This document shows positions 29,881-41,360 of a stretch of DNA of 64,000 bases, piece by piece (position 1 is the stretch's first letter; the number at the start of each line of letters is the position of its first letter). The translations under genes and the position numbers were made by a program. The notes under the pieces are model-generated. The model saw nothing but the letters and a program-made list of their open reading frames with translations. It did no database searches and had not been told where the DNA came from. Source of the DNA: Simmondsia chinensis (lineage: Eukaryota; Streptophyta; Magnoliopsida; Caryophyllales; Simmondsiaceae); the NCBI GenBank assembly GCA_018398585.1, contig JAGTTD010000001.1:32377438-32441437 (forward strand), in the 5' to 3' direction.

Positions 29881-31107
29881 ATATATTTACGATATTTTTT
29901 AAGATTTATTTTTTTTCAAAACATTTTATTATATGAATGATCTTTTTACCTTTATTTAAATTATTTTATAAGCTTACAATGTCTTTAGATATTTACAATA
30001 TTTTTTAATATTTAATTTTTTTATAAGCTTAAAATTATTGTAAAATTTAAATAACTTCTTTTAGCCTTAGTTAAAATGTTTAATGCTTTTTGAAGTGTCT
30101 CATCTGCATAATTTAATGAAAATTTAATAGAGTTATGACTAAAATACCTAAAAATATTATATACTTCGAAAGCATTTAAAGAAAGTAGGTACGTGAAAAG
30201 ATATATTATGAAATTCCATAGTAAATGAACCAAATTTTTATCTAAAACCTTTAAACCTCATGATCTCATATCGTATATATTGAAATATCCTTGATAAAAG
30301 ATTAAACTCACGGTATATAGTTGCTTTGTTTTCTCCATTTCATTTTTCTCCAAACTAAACAAATAAAAATTGTGATCTTGAAAACTTACTCTTTTTCCTT
30401 ATTTTTCCTATCAAAACCAATGAGGGAAGGTAAATTCTACTATTTTCTTTCCTTTTAACTTTTTTTTCCTTTTTTTTTCATATTTCTTTCTTCAAATTTT
30501 TTTAATTCCAAACCAATTTTTTTTTTTTTTTTTTTTTTTTCCCCCCCCAAAAAAACATCATCTCTTGTACTCCTTTTGATCAAACGCCTTTTATATATGC
30601 AGAAGTACTGTATGTATGACTCAGGTACTACATGAATAAAAAGTGGCAAGAAAAAACCCCTTGAACTATAATTGTTAGTTTTCTCAAAAATACAAAAGCT
30701 ATACTACAAAAAATGAAAACTAGTTGCTTGTAAGTTCTAATGGTTGTTCTATGACAAAACTTGATATTAAATTATAGAGTAAATTTTATTGACGTACTCC
30801 GAAGTTAAATAATATTTTAGAAGTACCTAGACATATAAATATATTTTCTAAGTACCTTGAACTTGAAAAATTTTTTTTTCTCGGCATAACCCCACTCGGA
30901 TTCTATTTGTAAGTTTACACAGGCATGGCACCTGAAAATGAAAAAAGCACTCAAACAAGTAACAAATTCCTAACATCAATGTACAAGGATACCTAGATGG
31001 AATACCAAAAAATCAAGGTAATTGGAAACACTTTAAAATAGTAGGCTAATTACGAAACATTATATTGACCCTAGCTTGCCAAGAAAGAATCTATTAAGTT
31101 CTAAATA
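29881..31107. other. AT-rich stretch with long homopolymers
   Basis: The first part may be a decayed outer continuation of the inverted-repeat arm. A T run of more than 20 bases followed by eight C and seven A lies near 30517-30556. No gene or element recognised. Confidence 0.5.
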
Positions 31108-31400
31108 TGTTAGAGTATAAAACTATTCCTGGGTCTTCACCCATCAGCTTAAGCTTTTGGGTAAGATGGTTCTTTGACATGGTATCAGAGCCTTGTTGAC
31201 TAAGAGGTCACGAGTTCGAATCTCAGCACTCCCCATTTTCAATATTAAAAATATTTAAGCACAAGGTATGAGATGGGCCTGTGCACTATCCACGCTTCAA
31301 GCGCAATTGGCATTCGCGTGAGGGGGTATGTTAGAGTATAAAACTATTCCTGAGCCTTCACCCATCAGCTTAAGCTTTTGGGTAAGATGGTTCTTTGACA
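31108..31400 (+). mobile_element. TRIM element, complete
   Basis: Terminal-repeat retrotransposon in miniature, 293 bp. LTRs of 72 bp at 31108-31179 and 31329-31400 differ at two positions. TGGTATCAGAGC (31180-31191) follows the left LTR and GTGAGGGGGTA precedes the right. Perfect AAATA target duplications lie at 31103-31107 and 31401-31405. The 149-bp interior includes GAGTTCGAATCTC, a B-box-like word, and codes nothing. Confidence 0.95.
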
Positions 31401-31860
31401 AAATATGAGATAAAAAGGATATTATGGTTTATAGCCATTGACTCCTTGATGATAGAGAAATTCTAAATAAACTTCATTCTTAATGACAAGATGTTCAGAT
31501 CTTGATTAAAAATATGCAATGTTACAAGGGGTAAAAAATTTATGAAATCAATATGATATAGTAGTAAGTGTATCAGTATCTTCATATACATTTATCCGAC
31601 TTAGTAAACCAATCAGTGAGATTAACCTGAAGCTGAAATCCATGAAAGTATGAAGAAAATCAGGCTAGGGAGTCTTTTGCGATAGGTTACAATCAAATAT
31701 TTTTGGAAAGAACTATCACATTGAGATATGTTAAGTGCTATATGCATCATTGAGCCCAGACATGTCTTAACAAATCAATTGAAACATAGTTTGTAAGTTC
31801 CATAAGTATTTTACTACAAATTGATGAATTACATCTAAAGTTAAGATTTTAGAATAAGGA
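31401..31860. other. Unassigned intergenic stretch
   Basis: No coding frame and no repeat noticed between the TRIM and the gypsy relic. Confidence 0.5.
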
Positions 31861-32189
31861 GTCCCAAATTGGAAATTTTTTTTTTTGACCAAAGAGTCCC
31901 AAATCGAATTGTGAACATAGTTTATCTATGCAAAATGTCAATACCAAGTAATTCCATTGAGGGTAAACAAGTGACACCTATTGGTGCAAACAGAGACGAA
32001 ATAACCCCTTCGACGAAGTTGGTACCTAGTATCTTTAAACCGATTTGCATCAATTGGTACAAAGGAGAGCTTGAACAACCTCTTCGACGAAGTTGGTGCC
32101 CCGGGGCGAAACTATCGAAGGGGAAGGCCAACTGCAAACACAACTAAGTACACCCAAGATATGCAGTGGGAATCAGGAATCAGGTTCAT

Positions 32190-33000
32190 ACCCCTTAATT
32201 TCAAGGCGGTAGAGTGCTTGAGGAGTTCATTGATTGGGTAGCAGCCATTGAAGAAGTCCTAGACTTTAAGGAGGTTTTCGAACATAAACAGGTTCCTCTA
32301 GTAGCGACTAGATTGAGAGGAAGAGCTGCTACCTGGTGGCAATAACTTAAGCATTCACGATTGAAGCAAAGGAATTGTAAGATTGAGACACAAGAAAAGA
32401 CAAAGAAACATTGGAAAGCGCTTGCCCCATAACTATCCCAGACTTATGTACCAACTATTCCAGAACTTGCGTCTAGGATTGTGCTTCATAGAAGTATATA
32501 CAACAAAGTTCTTTGCTTTAATGGCGAGGAACGATCTGGCATAGTAAGAGGAATAGAAGGTAGGAAGGTATATCAATGGGTTAATGGAACCAATTTAAGA
32601 AATATGGAATATTTCAGACATTTTCTCAGTCTTTGAAGCTCTTCAAAGAGCCTTACCGATTGAAAGAACCAAAAATGCGCCATACGATTTGACCTTAGGA
32701 TGGACCAACAGGTGGTCAAGATTTGAATCAGGCTAGACCGTCAACCAACAATAAAGTATAGGGGTAAGCCAACAAACCCGATGGGATGAGTTCTAGCCAT
32801 TCGAGCAATCAGGGGAAGCTAGTAGCTCATGGACGTATTGCTTCAAGTGTGGTGAGATAGGTCACCATATCTCTAAGTGCTGCAAGAATGATTTATATGG
32901 CAAAGGACTATTTATTGAGGGTACTAATGGTGATGAAGAGGCGATAGCTGAAGAAGAACAACAGGAGGAGGCCATGACAACCAACAAAGAAGAGGTCGTC
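32190..33000 (+). pseudogene. gypsy gag with zinc knuckle
   Basis: Reads EFIDWVAAIEEVLDFKEV and RLRGRAATWWQ near 32225-32340, the Retrotrans_gag core of plant gypsy elements, then many stops and shifts. A CX2CX4HX4C knuckle CFKCGEIGHHISKC is coded at 32838-32880, followed by an acidic stretch rich in Glu codons. Confidence 0.82.
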
Positions 33001-33239
33001 GGAGACGAAGGAGACCTTCTAGTCATAAGGTGAGTTTGTTATGCTCCTAAAAAAGAAGATGGAGACTAGTGGCTAAGGAATTCTTTTTTATAAGACCTAT
33101 ACCACAAGCAAAAAGGTTTGCCGCCAAGTCATTGATTCATGAAGTTATGAAAATGTCATATCTGAGGAAGCGGTCAAGAAATTGCGATTTCTAATAGGCT
33201 AGCATCCAAACCTGTATTAGCTTTTTTGGTTGAAACATG

Positions 33240-33440
33240 TCCTAGTCAACTCCTCAGTTGGGGAAAAATATTGAGACGAGGTTCAGTTTGATGTCGCGAA
33301 CATGGATGCATTGCACTTGTTGCTTAGGCGTCCAAGGAAGTTTGGCTGGTGCACCACTCACGACAGGCAACAAAAACACTTACAGCTTCGTATTAAGTGG
33401 AAACAAGATCGTACCATTACTGAAGAAGGATGGAGGTGCC
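33240..33440 (+). pseudogene. gypsy protease/linker remnant
   Basis: One frame reads VQFDVANMDALHLLLRRP near 33278-33335, the plant gypsy block that follows the protease and precedes RT. The active-site triad itself was not found. Confidence 0.6.
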
Positions 33441-33614
33441 TCATCTAGCACTTACTGGGAATCCGATATTGAAGACCCAAGCGATGTTTTTCAAGGAAGT
33501 TAATAAAACCAAGATCGTGTATATTTTATTAGGGAAAGAGCGTCAGGAGGATCAAGGTGAAAGGACACCTCAATTAAAGGCATTCTTGGAGGAATTTGAT
33601 GATGCCTTCTTGAG

Positions 33615-34330
33615 GAGTTGTCAAATACCTTGCCACCAATGAGAGATATTCGACACTGGATTGACCTAATGCCTGGCACCTCCTTACCAACCAAGCAACA
33701 CTATTAGATGAGCCCAGATGAACATGAGGAGCTTGGAAGATAGGTGGACGAGCTACTCACTGGAGGCTTTATTGGATTTTAATGCCTTAAAAAGACAGGA
33801 CTTGGTAAATTTGTGCAGATAGTCGAGCCGTAAACTAGATCACTGTTCATTATGGGTTCCCTATACTGAGATTACATGACTTGATAGATTAGTTGAGTAG
33901 CACCAAGGTGTTTTATAAGCTAGATGTAACGAGTGTATATCATCATATTCATATTACACTAGGAGACGAATGGAAAACAACATTCAAGACTCGAGAGGGG
34001 CTATATAAGTGGTTGTTTATGCCATTCGGGTTATTTAACGCTCCTAGCACTTTCATATGTTTCATAAACCAGGTGTTATGCCCTTACATTGGGAAATTCA
34101 TGGTGGTATACTTTAATGAAATCCTAGTGTATAGTAGTAACAAGGAAGAGCATTCGGTTCACATTAGGCCGGTATTAGGGACCCTAAGAGAGCAACACCT
34201 ATTTGTAGCACTGAAAAAGTATGCCTTTATGACCGACCAAGTAACCTTCCATAGATTTGTGATCACCAAGGAAGGAATAGCAGCTGATGAGAATAAAGTG
34301 AAAGCTGGCCCATGCCATACTCTATGATCG
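33615..34330 (+). pseudogene. gypsy reverse transcriptase
   Basis: [16 protein letters not shown] near 33640 begins the domain. From 33893 the frame is open for 144 codons: FYKLDVTSVYHHIHI, then DEWKTTFKTREGLYKWLFMP, then FGLFNAPSTF. The catalytic YxDD box reads YFNE near 34110, so both metal-binding Asp residues are replaced. The thumb-side LKKYAFMTDQVTFHRFVI follows. Confidence 0.88.
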
Positions 34331-34985
34331 AGATTCGTAGTTTTCATGGTTTACCTACATTCTATAGGGGGTTTATCTTAGATTTTGGCGCCCTCATGGC
34401 ATCCATCACAGATTGCATGAAAGGTGGGAGCTTTAAATGGACGCCTAAGGCGTCTACGGCCTTTTAGGACATCAAGTGAAGGTTATCTATGACTCCATTT
34501 TTTGCCTTACTGGGTTTCCAGAAGACCTTTGAGCTACATGCCGACGCATTCAATGTGGGAATTGGCACTATCCTAAGCTAGGAGGGTAAGTCAGTGTGTG
34601 CTTAAACAAGAAGCTCAATGGGAGCAAACTAAGGTACTCAGCCTATGATTTAGAGTTTTACGCAGTTTTCTGAGCATTGATGCGTTGGAAATCCTATCTC
34701 GCTAACAAAAAGTTTATCCTACACTTGGACTCTGTGGCGTTAAAGTATATTAATAATCAGGACAAATGTTTTGAAAAGCATGCCAAGTGGGCAGGGTATA
34801 TCCACGTTTTTCATTTCGTCCATAAACATAAATCGGGTGCAACAGATATGGTGGCTCATGCCTTAAGCAAGAGGTCATTGATCCTTACCAACAGTGAGAC
34901 AACAACACTTGGGTTTCAAACCCTAGTAGAGCGATACAAAAATGATCATGTCTTTAGATACTTTTGGCGTGAAGTGAAAAAGGCA
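34331..34985 (+). pseudogene. gypsy RNase H
   Basis: LSxTPxFALLGFQKTFELHADA-like sequence near 34485-34550 (the ELHADA box has the first Asp), then a shifted frame with MRWKSYLANKKFILHLDSVA and HKHKSGATDMVAHALSKR, the C-terminal RNase H block. Confidence 0.8.
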
Positions 34986-36120
34986 TAGCCCTAGGCTATT
35001 CGGTCTATGAGGGATTTCTCTTCAACGACAATTAGTTATGCATCTTGACATTCAGCTTAAGATTGAGAATTATCCAAGAGAAGCATAACGGCCGGCACAT
35101 GGGACAAGAGAAGACCTATCAGTTGGTCGCGAGTACATATTATGGCCAGACATGAGAAAAGAGATTAATCGTTTTCTCAACAGATGTCAGAATTGTCAGA
35201 TTTTCAAGGGTGGTGTGAACAATGCAAGTCTTTATTTATTACTCCGAATCCTTAGCCAACCTTGGACGGATGTGAACATGGACTTCATACTTAGTTTAAC
35301 GAGAACCCATCAGGCGGTTAGTTCAATCTTTATGCGTAGACAGGTTCTCTAAAATGGCATAGTTCATAGCCTATAAGAACACCTCTGATGCCAACTTTCG
35401 TGAGGTTTACTGGCTATACAGATTAACCACCTATATCGTATGTTATGGGGATTTCTGATTCATGAATTATTTCTGGAGGAGTTTATGGAAGATGGCACAT
35501 ACTTCACTAGACTTCAGCACCATTCATCATCCATAGCAGATGGAGAAACAGATATAACTAATAGGACCTTGAATGTTGAGGTGTTTAGTAGTTGACAACA
35601 CAAAGGGATGGGATGAAAAATTATGTTAGGAAGAATTCACCTACAACAGCTTAGTTAATCGAAGTAGTGGGTTCCCATTATCCTTTATTGTTTACGGTTT
35701 TGTCCCTCGGAACCTGATGGACTTGGCGCCAGTACTAGAACTTACTCTTGTACATAGGAAAGTAGAATACTTTATCACTAATATTCATAACATACATTAA
35801 TTAACAAGAGAATGCCTATAGCAGGCAACCGCTGAATATAAATCAACAGCAGACAAGCGGCAAGGGCAATGGAATTTCATGTTGGAGATCAGGTTTGGGC
35901 CTTCTTACTCAAGAAAGATTTTCGACTTGGGAGTACAACAAACTAACAACCCGAAAGATTGGGCCATTATGAGTACTTGAGAGGATCAACCTGATTGCCC
36001 GTTTATGGTTACCTAATGGAATGAGGACATCCGATGTTTTGAATATTAAACACATGATGCCCTATTTAGGTTAGAACAACAATGAGAGCTACTGGAATTC
36101 AGTGTTGAATCCTCTTAAAG
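34986..36120 (+). pseudogene. gypsy integrase
   Basis: KEINRFLNRCQNCQIFKGG near 35155-35210 is the Cys pair of the HHCC zinc domain. PWTDVNMDFILSL near 35262-35300 holds the first catalytic Asp. The rest is broken by stops. FHVGDQVWAFLLKKDF near 35880-35925 is the C-terminal chromatin/DNA-binding block of the family. Confidence 0.8.
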
Positions 36121-36134
36121 CAGGCGAGGATAAT

Positions 36135-36321
36135 GCAATTCATATTGCAATTGGGCGCCAAAAGCAACTTTAAGTGTAAAATATGAATTTCAATTAGCAT
36201 AAGTTTTTTATTAGGTTTAATTTTAAGTTTAGAATTTGAATTTCAATTGGTATAAGTTGGATTAGGAGTAGGATTATAATTACACAAGGAATATTTTAAG
36301 TAGTTGCCTATAAATAGACCT
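36135..36321 (+). repeat. gypsy 3' LTR, left part
   Basis: After an AGGCGAGGAT purine-rich stretch the sequence turns AT-rich and contains a CCTATAAATAG TATA box near 36307-36317. The right part resumes after the Harbinger-like insertion and runs to about 37460 (TTTGGCGATTCCCATCACA). Without the 5' LTR the limits are approximate. Confidence 0.55.
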
Positions 36322-36324
36322 TTA

Positions 36325-37308
36325 GGCTATGTTTGGAGTATGAAATCGGAGGCTGGAATTGGAGCCCAAAATTCTAATTCTATTGTTTGGTTCACCTGCT
36401 GGAATTAGAATTACAATTCCACTGCTTAATTCCATGGAATTGGATTTTAACTGAAAATCATATTTTCCAATTTCTTGGGTGTGGGGTTAATTTATTGCAA
36501 TTCCATATTAATTGCATTGACCTAGAACCCAAAATGGCCCAACTTGATTAACCTAAATCCAAGATGACTCAAAATTCAAATGCTTAAACACAATCCAATA
36601 TTTGATCCGGACTCGAATCACCCAATTCGAATGACTTTGATCTTAAAATGACCGAAATCACTTTAGCTCGAAGTCCGAAGTGACCTAACCCAATTGACTT
36701 CAGACTCGAGATGACTTAACTCCAGAAAATAAAACTATGTGACTTGAATGATGTAAACAAGCTGAGCCAAAGTGGAAATGACCCAACCAAATTGACACCC
36801 ATACCCAAAATGACCCTAGCCATTTCAAACTCAGCCCAAGATGACTCGAAATTTGAAATGATACAACTCATTTGTCCCAAAACTAAGATGATTCGAGTTT
36901 GAAATGACCTAAATAAACTCAAATCTGATCATAACTAGCCTGAATTTTGAAAACGCCTAACTCTATTGACTGAAAATCCGAGGAGACTTGAACGCCAAAT
37001 GATCTGACGCGATACTCGACCCGATTTGACTTGAATATCGAATAACTCGAACTCAAATTGAATCCCTCCAACCATAATAACTTGAATGCAATATGAACTG
37101 CTCTGACTAAGATCTAACGGTACCTGATTTAAAACTTAAAATACTCCAACTCAATTGACCGAGAACTCTTGATAATTCGAATCATTATGTAGTAATTCCA
37201 ACCTCCAATTCCATTGATGAACCAAAAAATGGAATTTCAATTCCATCAGAATTGGAATTGGTTTGTAATTCCACAATGCAATTCCAATTCCATGTGTCAA
37301 ACAGAGCC
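36325..37308. mobile_element. Harbinger/Tourist-like DNA element in the gypsy LTR
   Basis: Starts GGCTATGTTTGGAG and ends with the inverse of GGCTCTGTTTGACAC; flanked by TTA on both sides (36322-36324 and 37309-37311), the PIF/Harbinger target preference. Subterminal GGAATTGGAATT words pair. The interior (36530-37180) is a loose array of AATGACCYAA, GATGACTCGA and CCCAA words without coding capacity. Confidence 0.72.
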
Positions 37309-37870
37309 TTAGGGTCATTCTAATTGAGTAGCTTAGATTTATTTTTCATTGATTATTTATGTTTCTTTCTTACTTCTTTTGGTGAGAGCTTGGTTGAATT
37401 AATTTTTCTCTTATTTTCTTTTGCTTTAGCAAACCCTTCTAATAATTTGGCGATTCCCATCACATACATTGGTAGTTTTCCATTTTTTTTTGGATGAGAT
37501 AGTTTTCCATGTTTTATGATATATGTTATTTGCCTTTTATATATTAGTGGGAAGTTTACATATTAGTGTCCGAAGTTTTTGAAAAAAAAAATAAAAAGGA
37601 CCCCGGCCATTTGGAATTAATAAAAAGGACCCTAAGTTTTTGTCGGGTTAATAAAATGGATACTCGCTTGCGTGATGCCATCATTTCCCATTGACGAAGC
37701 TGTCGTGGCAACATATATTTTCAAAATGAAACTTGCAGTCAACAATGGAAGAAGACGAAGAAGAAGAAGCGTTCATTCTCTGGCGAAAAAGAAAGTGTTT
37801 GTTTGAATGAATGGAAAGATTCTAAAAAGTGCATTGTTTATTTTCAAACAAAGAACAGTACAACATTTTA

Positions 37871-39115
37871 GGCTCCATTTGTTTCTGGTGAAGTACTTTT
37901 TCCCTGGAAAATATTTTCCTTAGGGAAAGATTTTCTAAAGAAAAACAAATTTCAATTAATGTTTTCCGTTATTTATTTCGGCGGAAAGCATGCTCCCACC
38001 TCATAATATTTGCTTATATGTTCTAAAAGAATTAATCTTCCATTAATCATAATATACCTCGCTATAAGATATCATAAAGTAAAGAACCTACATATTATAA
38101 GTTATTTTTTAATGGAAAAATATGAAAAATTTGTCACTTAGTGACCAAAGGTTTGACCATTTATCACCTAGATAACTTATATATTTCGAGATATACAATG
38201 AGGCCCTTTGAGGTTTCAATTTTATCATTCAGTTACTGAGCTTGGTGAATTTTTTTTCAAAATCTAATAAATTTTCATCATAGAACGTTGACGTGGTATA
38301 TAATTACAATCATATACATAATTCTATCACTGTTTTTAACAAAAATCCAGCATGTTACGGGAAAAAAATCACTAAATTATGATGGAATATATATATACAT
38401 ATTAGTGAAATAATATGTCAAATTAGCCTTTTACAATTAAAAATCCTATCATTATAGTAGATGACACATATATTTTTATAATTATGTTCCACAGTAGCAA
38501 TTTCTAACAAAAATCTATTGAACTTTGGCAAAGGGTCTTAATTGATAAAATACTTAAACTTCAAGGCAACTGAGTTATAAAGTCTTGAAAAATATTAAGG
38601 TACCTTATTGTATATATTAAAAAGTTAAGGTATTTACGTGATAAATCATCAAACCTCAAGATATTAAGTGATAGATTATCAAAAATATATATTAGAAAGA
38701 AAAAATATTTTCAAAAAAGATTTATAAATAGTTTTCTTATACTGGAATTGATGTAAACATTGTTTTGTTATTATATTCACCATTGAAGTAGTAAAGAGCT
38801 TTACAATATAAAATAGAAATCATGAATGAAAATCAATTGGAGCACATAATTTTGTCCAATATCATACCTGACTTATCATTATTTTTCCTGTCTATATCCT
38901 ATATTATTACCTTTAGCGATCTATGATCCCATTTAATTCGTTTCGGTATTGATTCATATTACGACTGACGTATGCCACAAAACTTTTTAAACCACTTTGG
39001 AATGTTGACTTCCCTTTTTTTACGAAGGAGAATATTTTCCCCATTTTGGAGAAAAGCTTTTCCTTAGGAAAGCGTCTTCTGTAAAAAAGTGCACGCCAAA
39101 CAATGAAAAATAGGG
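37871..39115. repeat. Inner inverted-repeat unit
   Basis: GGCTCCATTTGTTTCTGG followed by GGAAAATATTTTCCTTAGG at the left is loosely inverted at 39050-39110 (CTTTTCCTTAGGAAAG, then AACAAT). It is preceded by TTA at 37868-37870; no matching TTA was found at the right, so assignment to Harbinger or hAT MITEs is open. Confidence 0.45.
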
Positions 39116-39149
39116 AAACCATTTTCAAGAATCTCTTTTTCCTTCGAAA

Positions 39150-39620
39150 CCCGATCTAAGTTGACCCGATTCTAAGTTGACCTGATATGGGCTAACCCGA
39201 AACCCGAGATGACTCGACCTGAGCTGACTCGAAACGTAAAATGACCCAATCTGTGATGACCTGAGACCCAAATCAAACTCGTCCTATATCTTAAATTGAC
39301 GCAAATAGAAATCCAATTTATCATAGAATCTAAATAAAATGCTAATTATAGTCACTACGTTTTGTAGTTTAGTTATAAATTTCAAGATCGAATAAATATA
39401 TTATCAAAATAACCTGATTGGTCAACATGAAATCCAACTTGACCCAAGGATACCTGACCAGAAGTTAACCTGACTTGAGGTTAACCCGACCTGGTATTGA
39501 CCCAACTCGAGACTGACCCGGCCTAGGTCGACTTGAGCTCGAGGATGACCTGATCCAAATCTGACTCCACTTGAATCTGACCCGACCTGGAATAGACCTG
39601 ACCCAACCCGCCCCGCCCCG
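39150..39620. repeat. Degenerate GACCCGA/GACCTGA repeat block
   Basis: Two clusters of short imperfect repeats (AGTTGACCCGA, GACCTGA, CTCGAGA; 39150-39300 and 39430-39620), ending in CCCGCC repeats near 39608-39630. Similar words fill the Harbinger-like element at 36530-37180. Confidence 0.6.
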
Positions 39621-39870
39621 CCCCGCCCTGCCTCAATTTCCAGGTCTACTTGGAAACGTAATATTAGCTATGAAGCCAAAGTTAAGACTTAGAATCAAAA
39701 TGACGTTTTACAAAGGGGTAATTTCGTCTTTCAATTTTTTGGTTGGGGGTTCGCCAAAGAAGGTCCTTCGTTTTAATATGACAAAAATTTAGCATTCTTT
39801 TATTAATTCTAAAAGGTCATGATCTTTTTTATTATTTCTAAAAGATGTAGGGGTTTTAAAATTTAAATAA

Positions 39871-40043
39871 GTCTTTTTCTTTTCTTCTTATAAAATTTTC
39901 TCTTCTGGATAGTGCTACTGTTTGCCCTTTTTTCTAAGAGCTGGTCCTTTTCTTACCCCGAACCCAATACCTCGTTAGGTTAGGGAGTAAGGTGGAAATA
40001 GCTCCTCCCGGGAACTGATCTATTAGAAATGATACAACCTACC
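39871..40043. other. Unassigned sequence left of copia-4
   Basis: No coding frame or repeat recognised. Confidence 0.4.
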
Positions 40044-41045
40044 TGTTAGGAATACAGTCTTGAAAATGAATTATATAATTTTCAAATATTCATAAATACA
40101 AAAGCTTAAGCTGATGGGTGAAGGTTCAGGATTGCTTTTATATTCTAACATGCCCCATCAGGCAAATGCCCGTTTGGACTTGAAGCGTAGACAATGCACA
40201 GGCCCACCTCATACCTTGTGCTTAATTATTTTAATATTGAAAGTGGGGGCTGTTAAGATTCGAACTCCTGATCTCTTGGTCATCAAGGCTCTAATACCAT
40301 GTCAAGGAACCATCTATCCCAAAAGTTTAAGCTGATGGGTGAAGGTCCAGGAATGGTTTTATACTCTAACAGTCTTGTTATGTTTTACTTGTGATTATAT
40401 TTCAAATTGCACCATGATGAGATGAACGTAGTCTTCAATGACATATGAACATTTGGTGAAGTGGACAATGAGATTGTGCCACCTGTAAACTTTAATAAAA
40501 AGAGTAACAATCGCAGTTGGAGATAATTTTGGGCTACTTATATGTTAAGACTGCAAGTAGTATCTTGTATTTCTTGAAAAATGTTTCTTCTTTAGAAAAA
40601 CGAAAAGGAAAAATTCTTTTTTTGCAACTTTTATAAGTTAAATATTTTTAGGAAAATTCTAAAAGACACAAGAGAAAGCCAGCGAAAATAGTATGAGAAA
40701 CAGGGTGCTTAGGAATGTGCCCTATTCGTAACATTTTCGTGCGCACGCTTCTAGTGACATTTAGCATTGCTCATAATTTTATAGTCCACACTTTAGATGT
40801 TCAGGGAAGAGTGCAAAGAAAACTTTGTAATCTCAAAAAGTTTCTGTCAAATGTTGTTTGTTCTTCTATTTCAAGTAAGCTTTGTTATCTTTTGTTTTTA
40901 TAATTTCCTTTTTTCACTTTCCTATATGTTTTGGATCTGTTTGTTGTATAAAATTTGCTTAAATCATGCATAAGCATCCTTGATTACATTTTTCAATTGC
41001 ACTCATTTATGAATTTTAGGAATAAATGTTTAGTATTTCCTAACA
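40044..41045 (+). repeat. copia-4 5' LTR
   Basis: Starts TGTTAGGAATACAGTC and ends AGTATTTCCTAACA, with the terminal nine bases forming an inverted pair (TGTTAGGAA and TTCCTAACA). It is interrupted by the TRIM at 40099-40371. The start resembles the copia-5 LTR start (TTTTAGGAGCAGTGTCC). Confidence 0.7.
40099..40371 (-). mobile_element. Second TRIM copy, one LTR truncated
   Basis: Same family as 31108-31400 on the opposite strand. The full 72-bp LTR is at 40300-40371, the primer site complement GGCTCTAATACCA at 40287-40299, and the partial LTR at 40099-40150 lacks about 20 bp of its outer end. The interior has GATTCGAACTCC, a B-box complement. GTCTTG occurs after the right LTR and again at 40057, 40 bp left of the truncated one. 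Confidence 0.9.
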
Positions 41046-41047
41046 AA

Positions 41048-41060
41048 TGATACCAGAGCC
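41048..41060 (+). promoter_or_regulatory. copia-4 primer-binding site, mutated
   Basis: TGATACCAGAGCC two bases after the LTR end, a two-base variant of TGGTATCAGAGCC. Confidence 0.7.
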
Positions 41061-41102
41061 AACCTTTTTAGATATGCTCATGTGAGACATTTGCTAAATA
41101 TA

Positions 41103-41360
41103 GGGTGTGATTTTTTTTTTTGATAAATACCGGCAAAGCCGAAGGACAACACTGTGCCTCGACAAGCGAGCCCAAAACAACTCCGAAAGACGGAGACGGA
41201 CTAGGCACAACAAAATAGAGAAAAGACAAACGGGGGAGGGGCAATAGGAAACAGGGCAAAAAATAGAACAGAACAGGAAACAAAAACCAACAAAACAACA
41301 CAACTCGAAAAAGTAGTACTAAGATGGGTGACCTCTTGGGAAGTCCTCATGTTGCACCCT
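41103..41360 (+). pseudogene. 5S rRNA-derived sequence, split by a LINE tail
   Basis: GTAGTACTAAGATGGGTG followed by ACCTCTTGGGAAGTCCTC and GTTGCACCC (about 41312-41359) matches the last third of plant 5S rRNA, with transition-type changes only. GGGTGTGAT at 41103-41111 matches the 5S start GGRTGCGAT. The middle 60-odd bases are missing and replaced by LINE sequence. Such 5S segments are known in Cassandra TRIM LTRs and 5S-derived SINEs; which source applies here is not decided. Confidence 0.75.
41112..41305 (-). mobile_element. LINE 3' end fragment
   Basis: Read on the minus strand, a T/C-rich 3' untranslated sequence ends CGGCTTTGCCGGTATTTATC and a poly(A) of about 11 (T run at 41111-41121). 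This is the usual shape of a plant L1-type 3' end. 5'-truncated to about 190 bp; no clear target duplication. Confidence 0.65.

Larger units (their letters stand above)
31861..37460 (+). mobile_element. Decayed Ty3/gypsy retrotransposon
   Basis: Gag, protease linker, RT, RNase H and integrase occur in gypsy order (integrase last), with stops in every domain. The 5' LTR was not found; the 3' LTR is split by a Harbinger-like element. The leader holds a 19-bp direct repeat CTTCGACGAAGTTGGT (about 32009 and 32082), with CTTCGACGAAG able to form a small hairpin. Confidence 0.88.
37560..39870. mobile_element. Inverted-repeat element with nested insertion
   Basis: About 37575-37740 (GGAATTAATAAAAAGGACCC, TAAGTTTTTGTCGGGTTAATAA) is the diverged inverse of about 39740-39870. 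No transposase is coded. It encloses a second inverted-repeat unit and a GACC-rich repeat block. Boundaries are approximate. Confidence 0.5.

Noticed and set aside
31200..31225. tRNA gene suggested by GAGTTCGAATC
   Set aside because: No acceptor or anticodon stem around it; it is the interior of a TRIM element.
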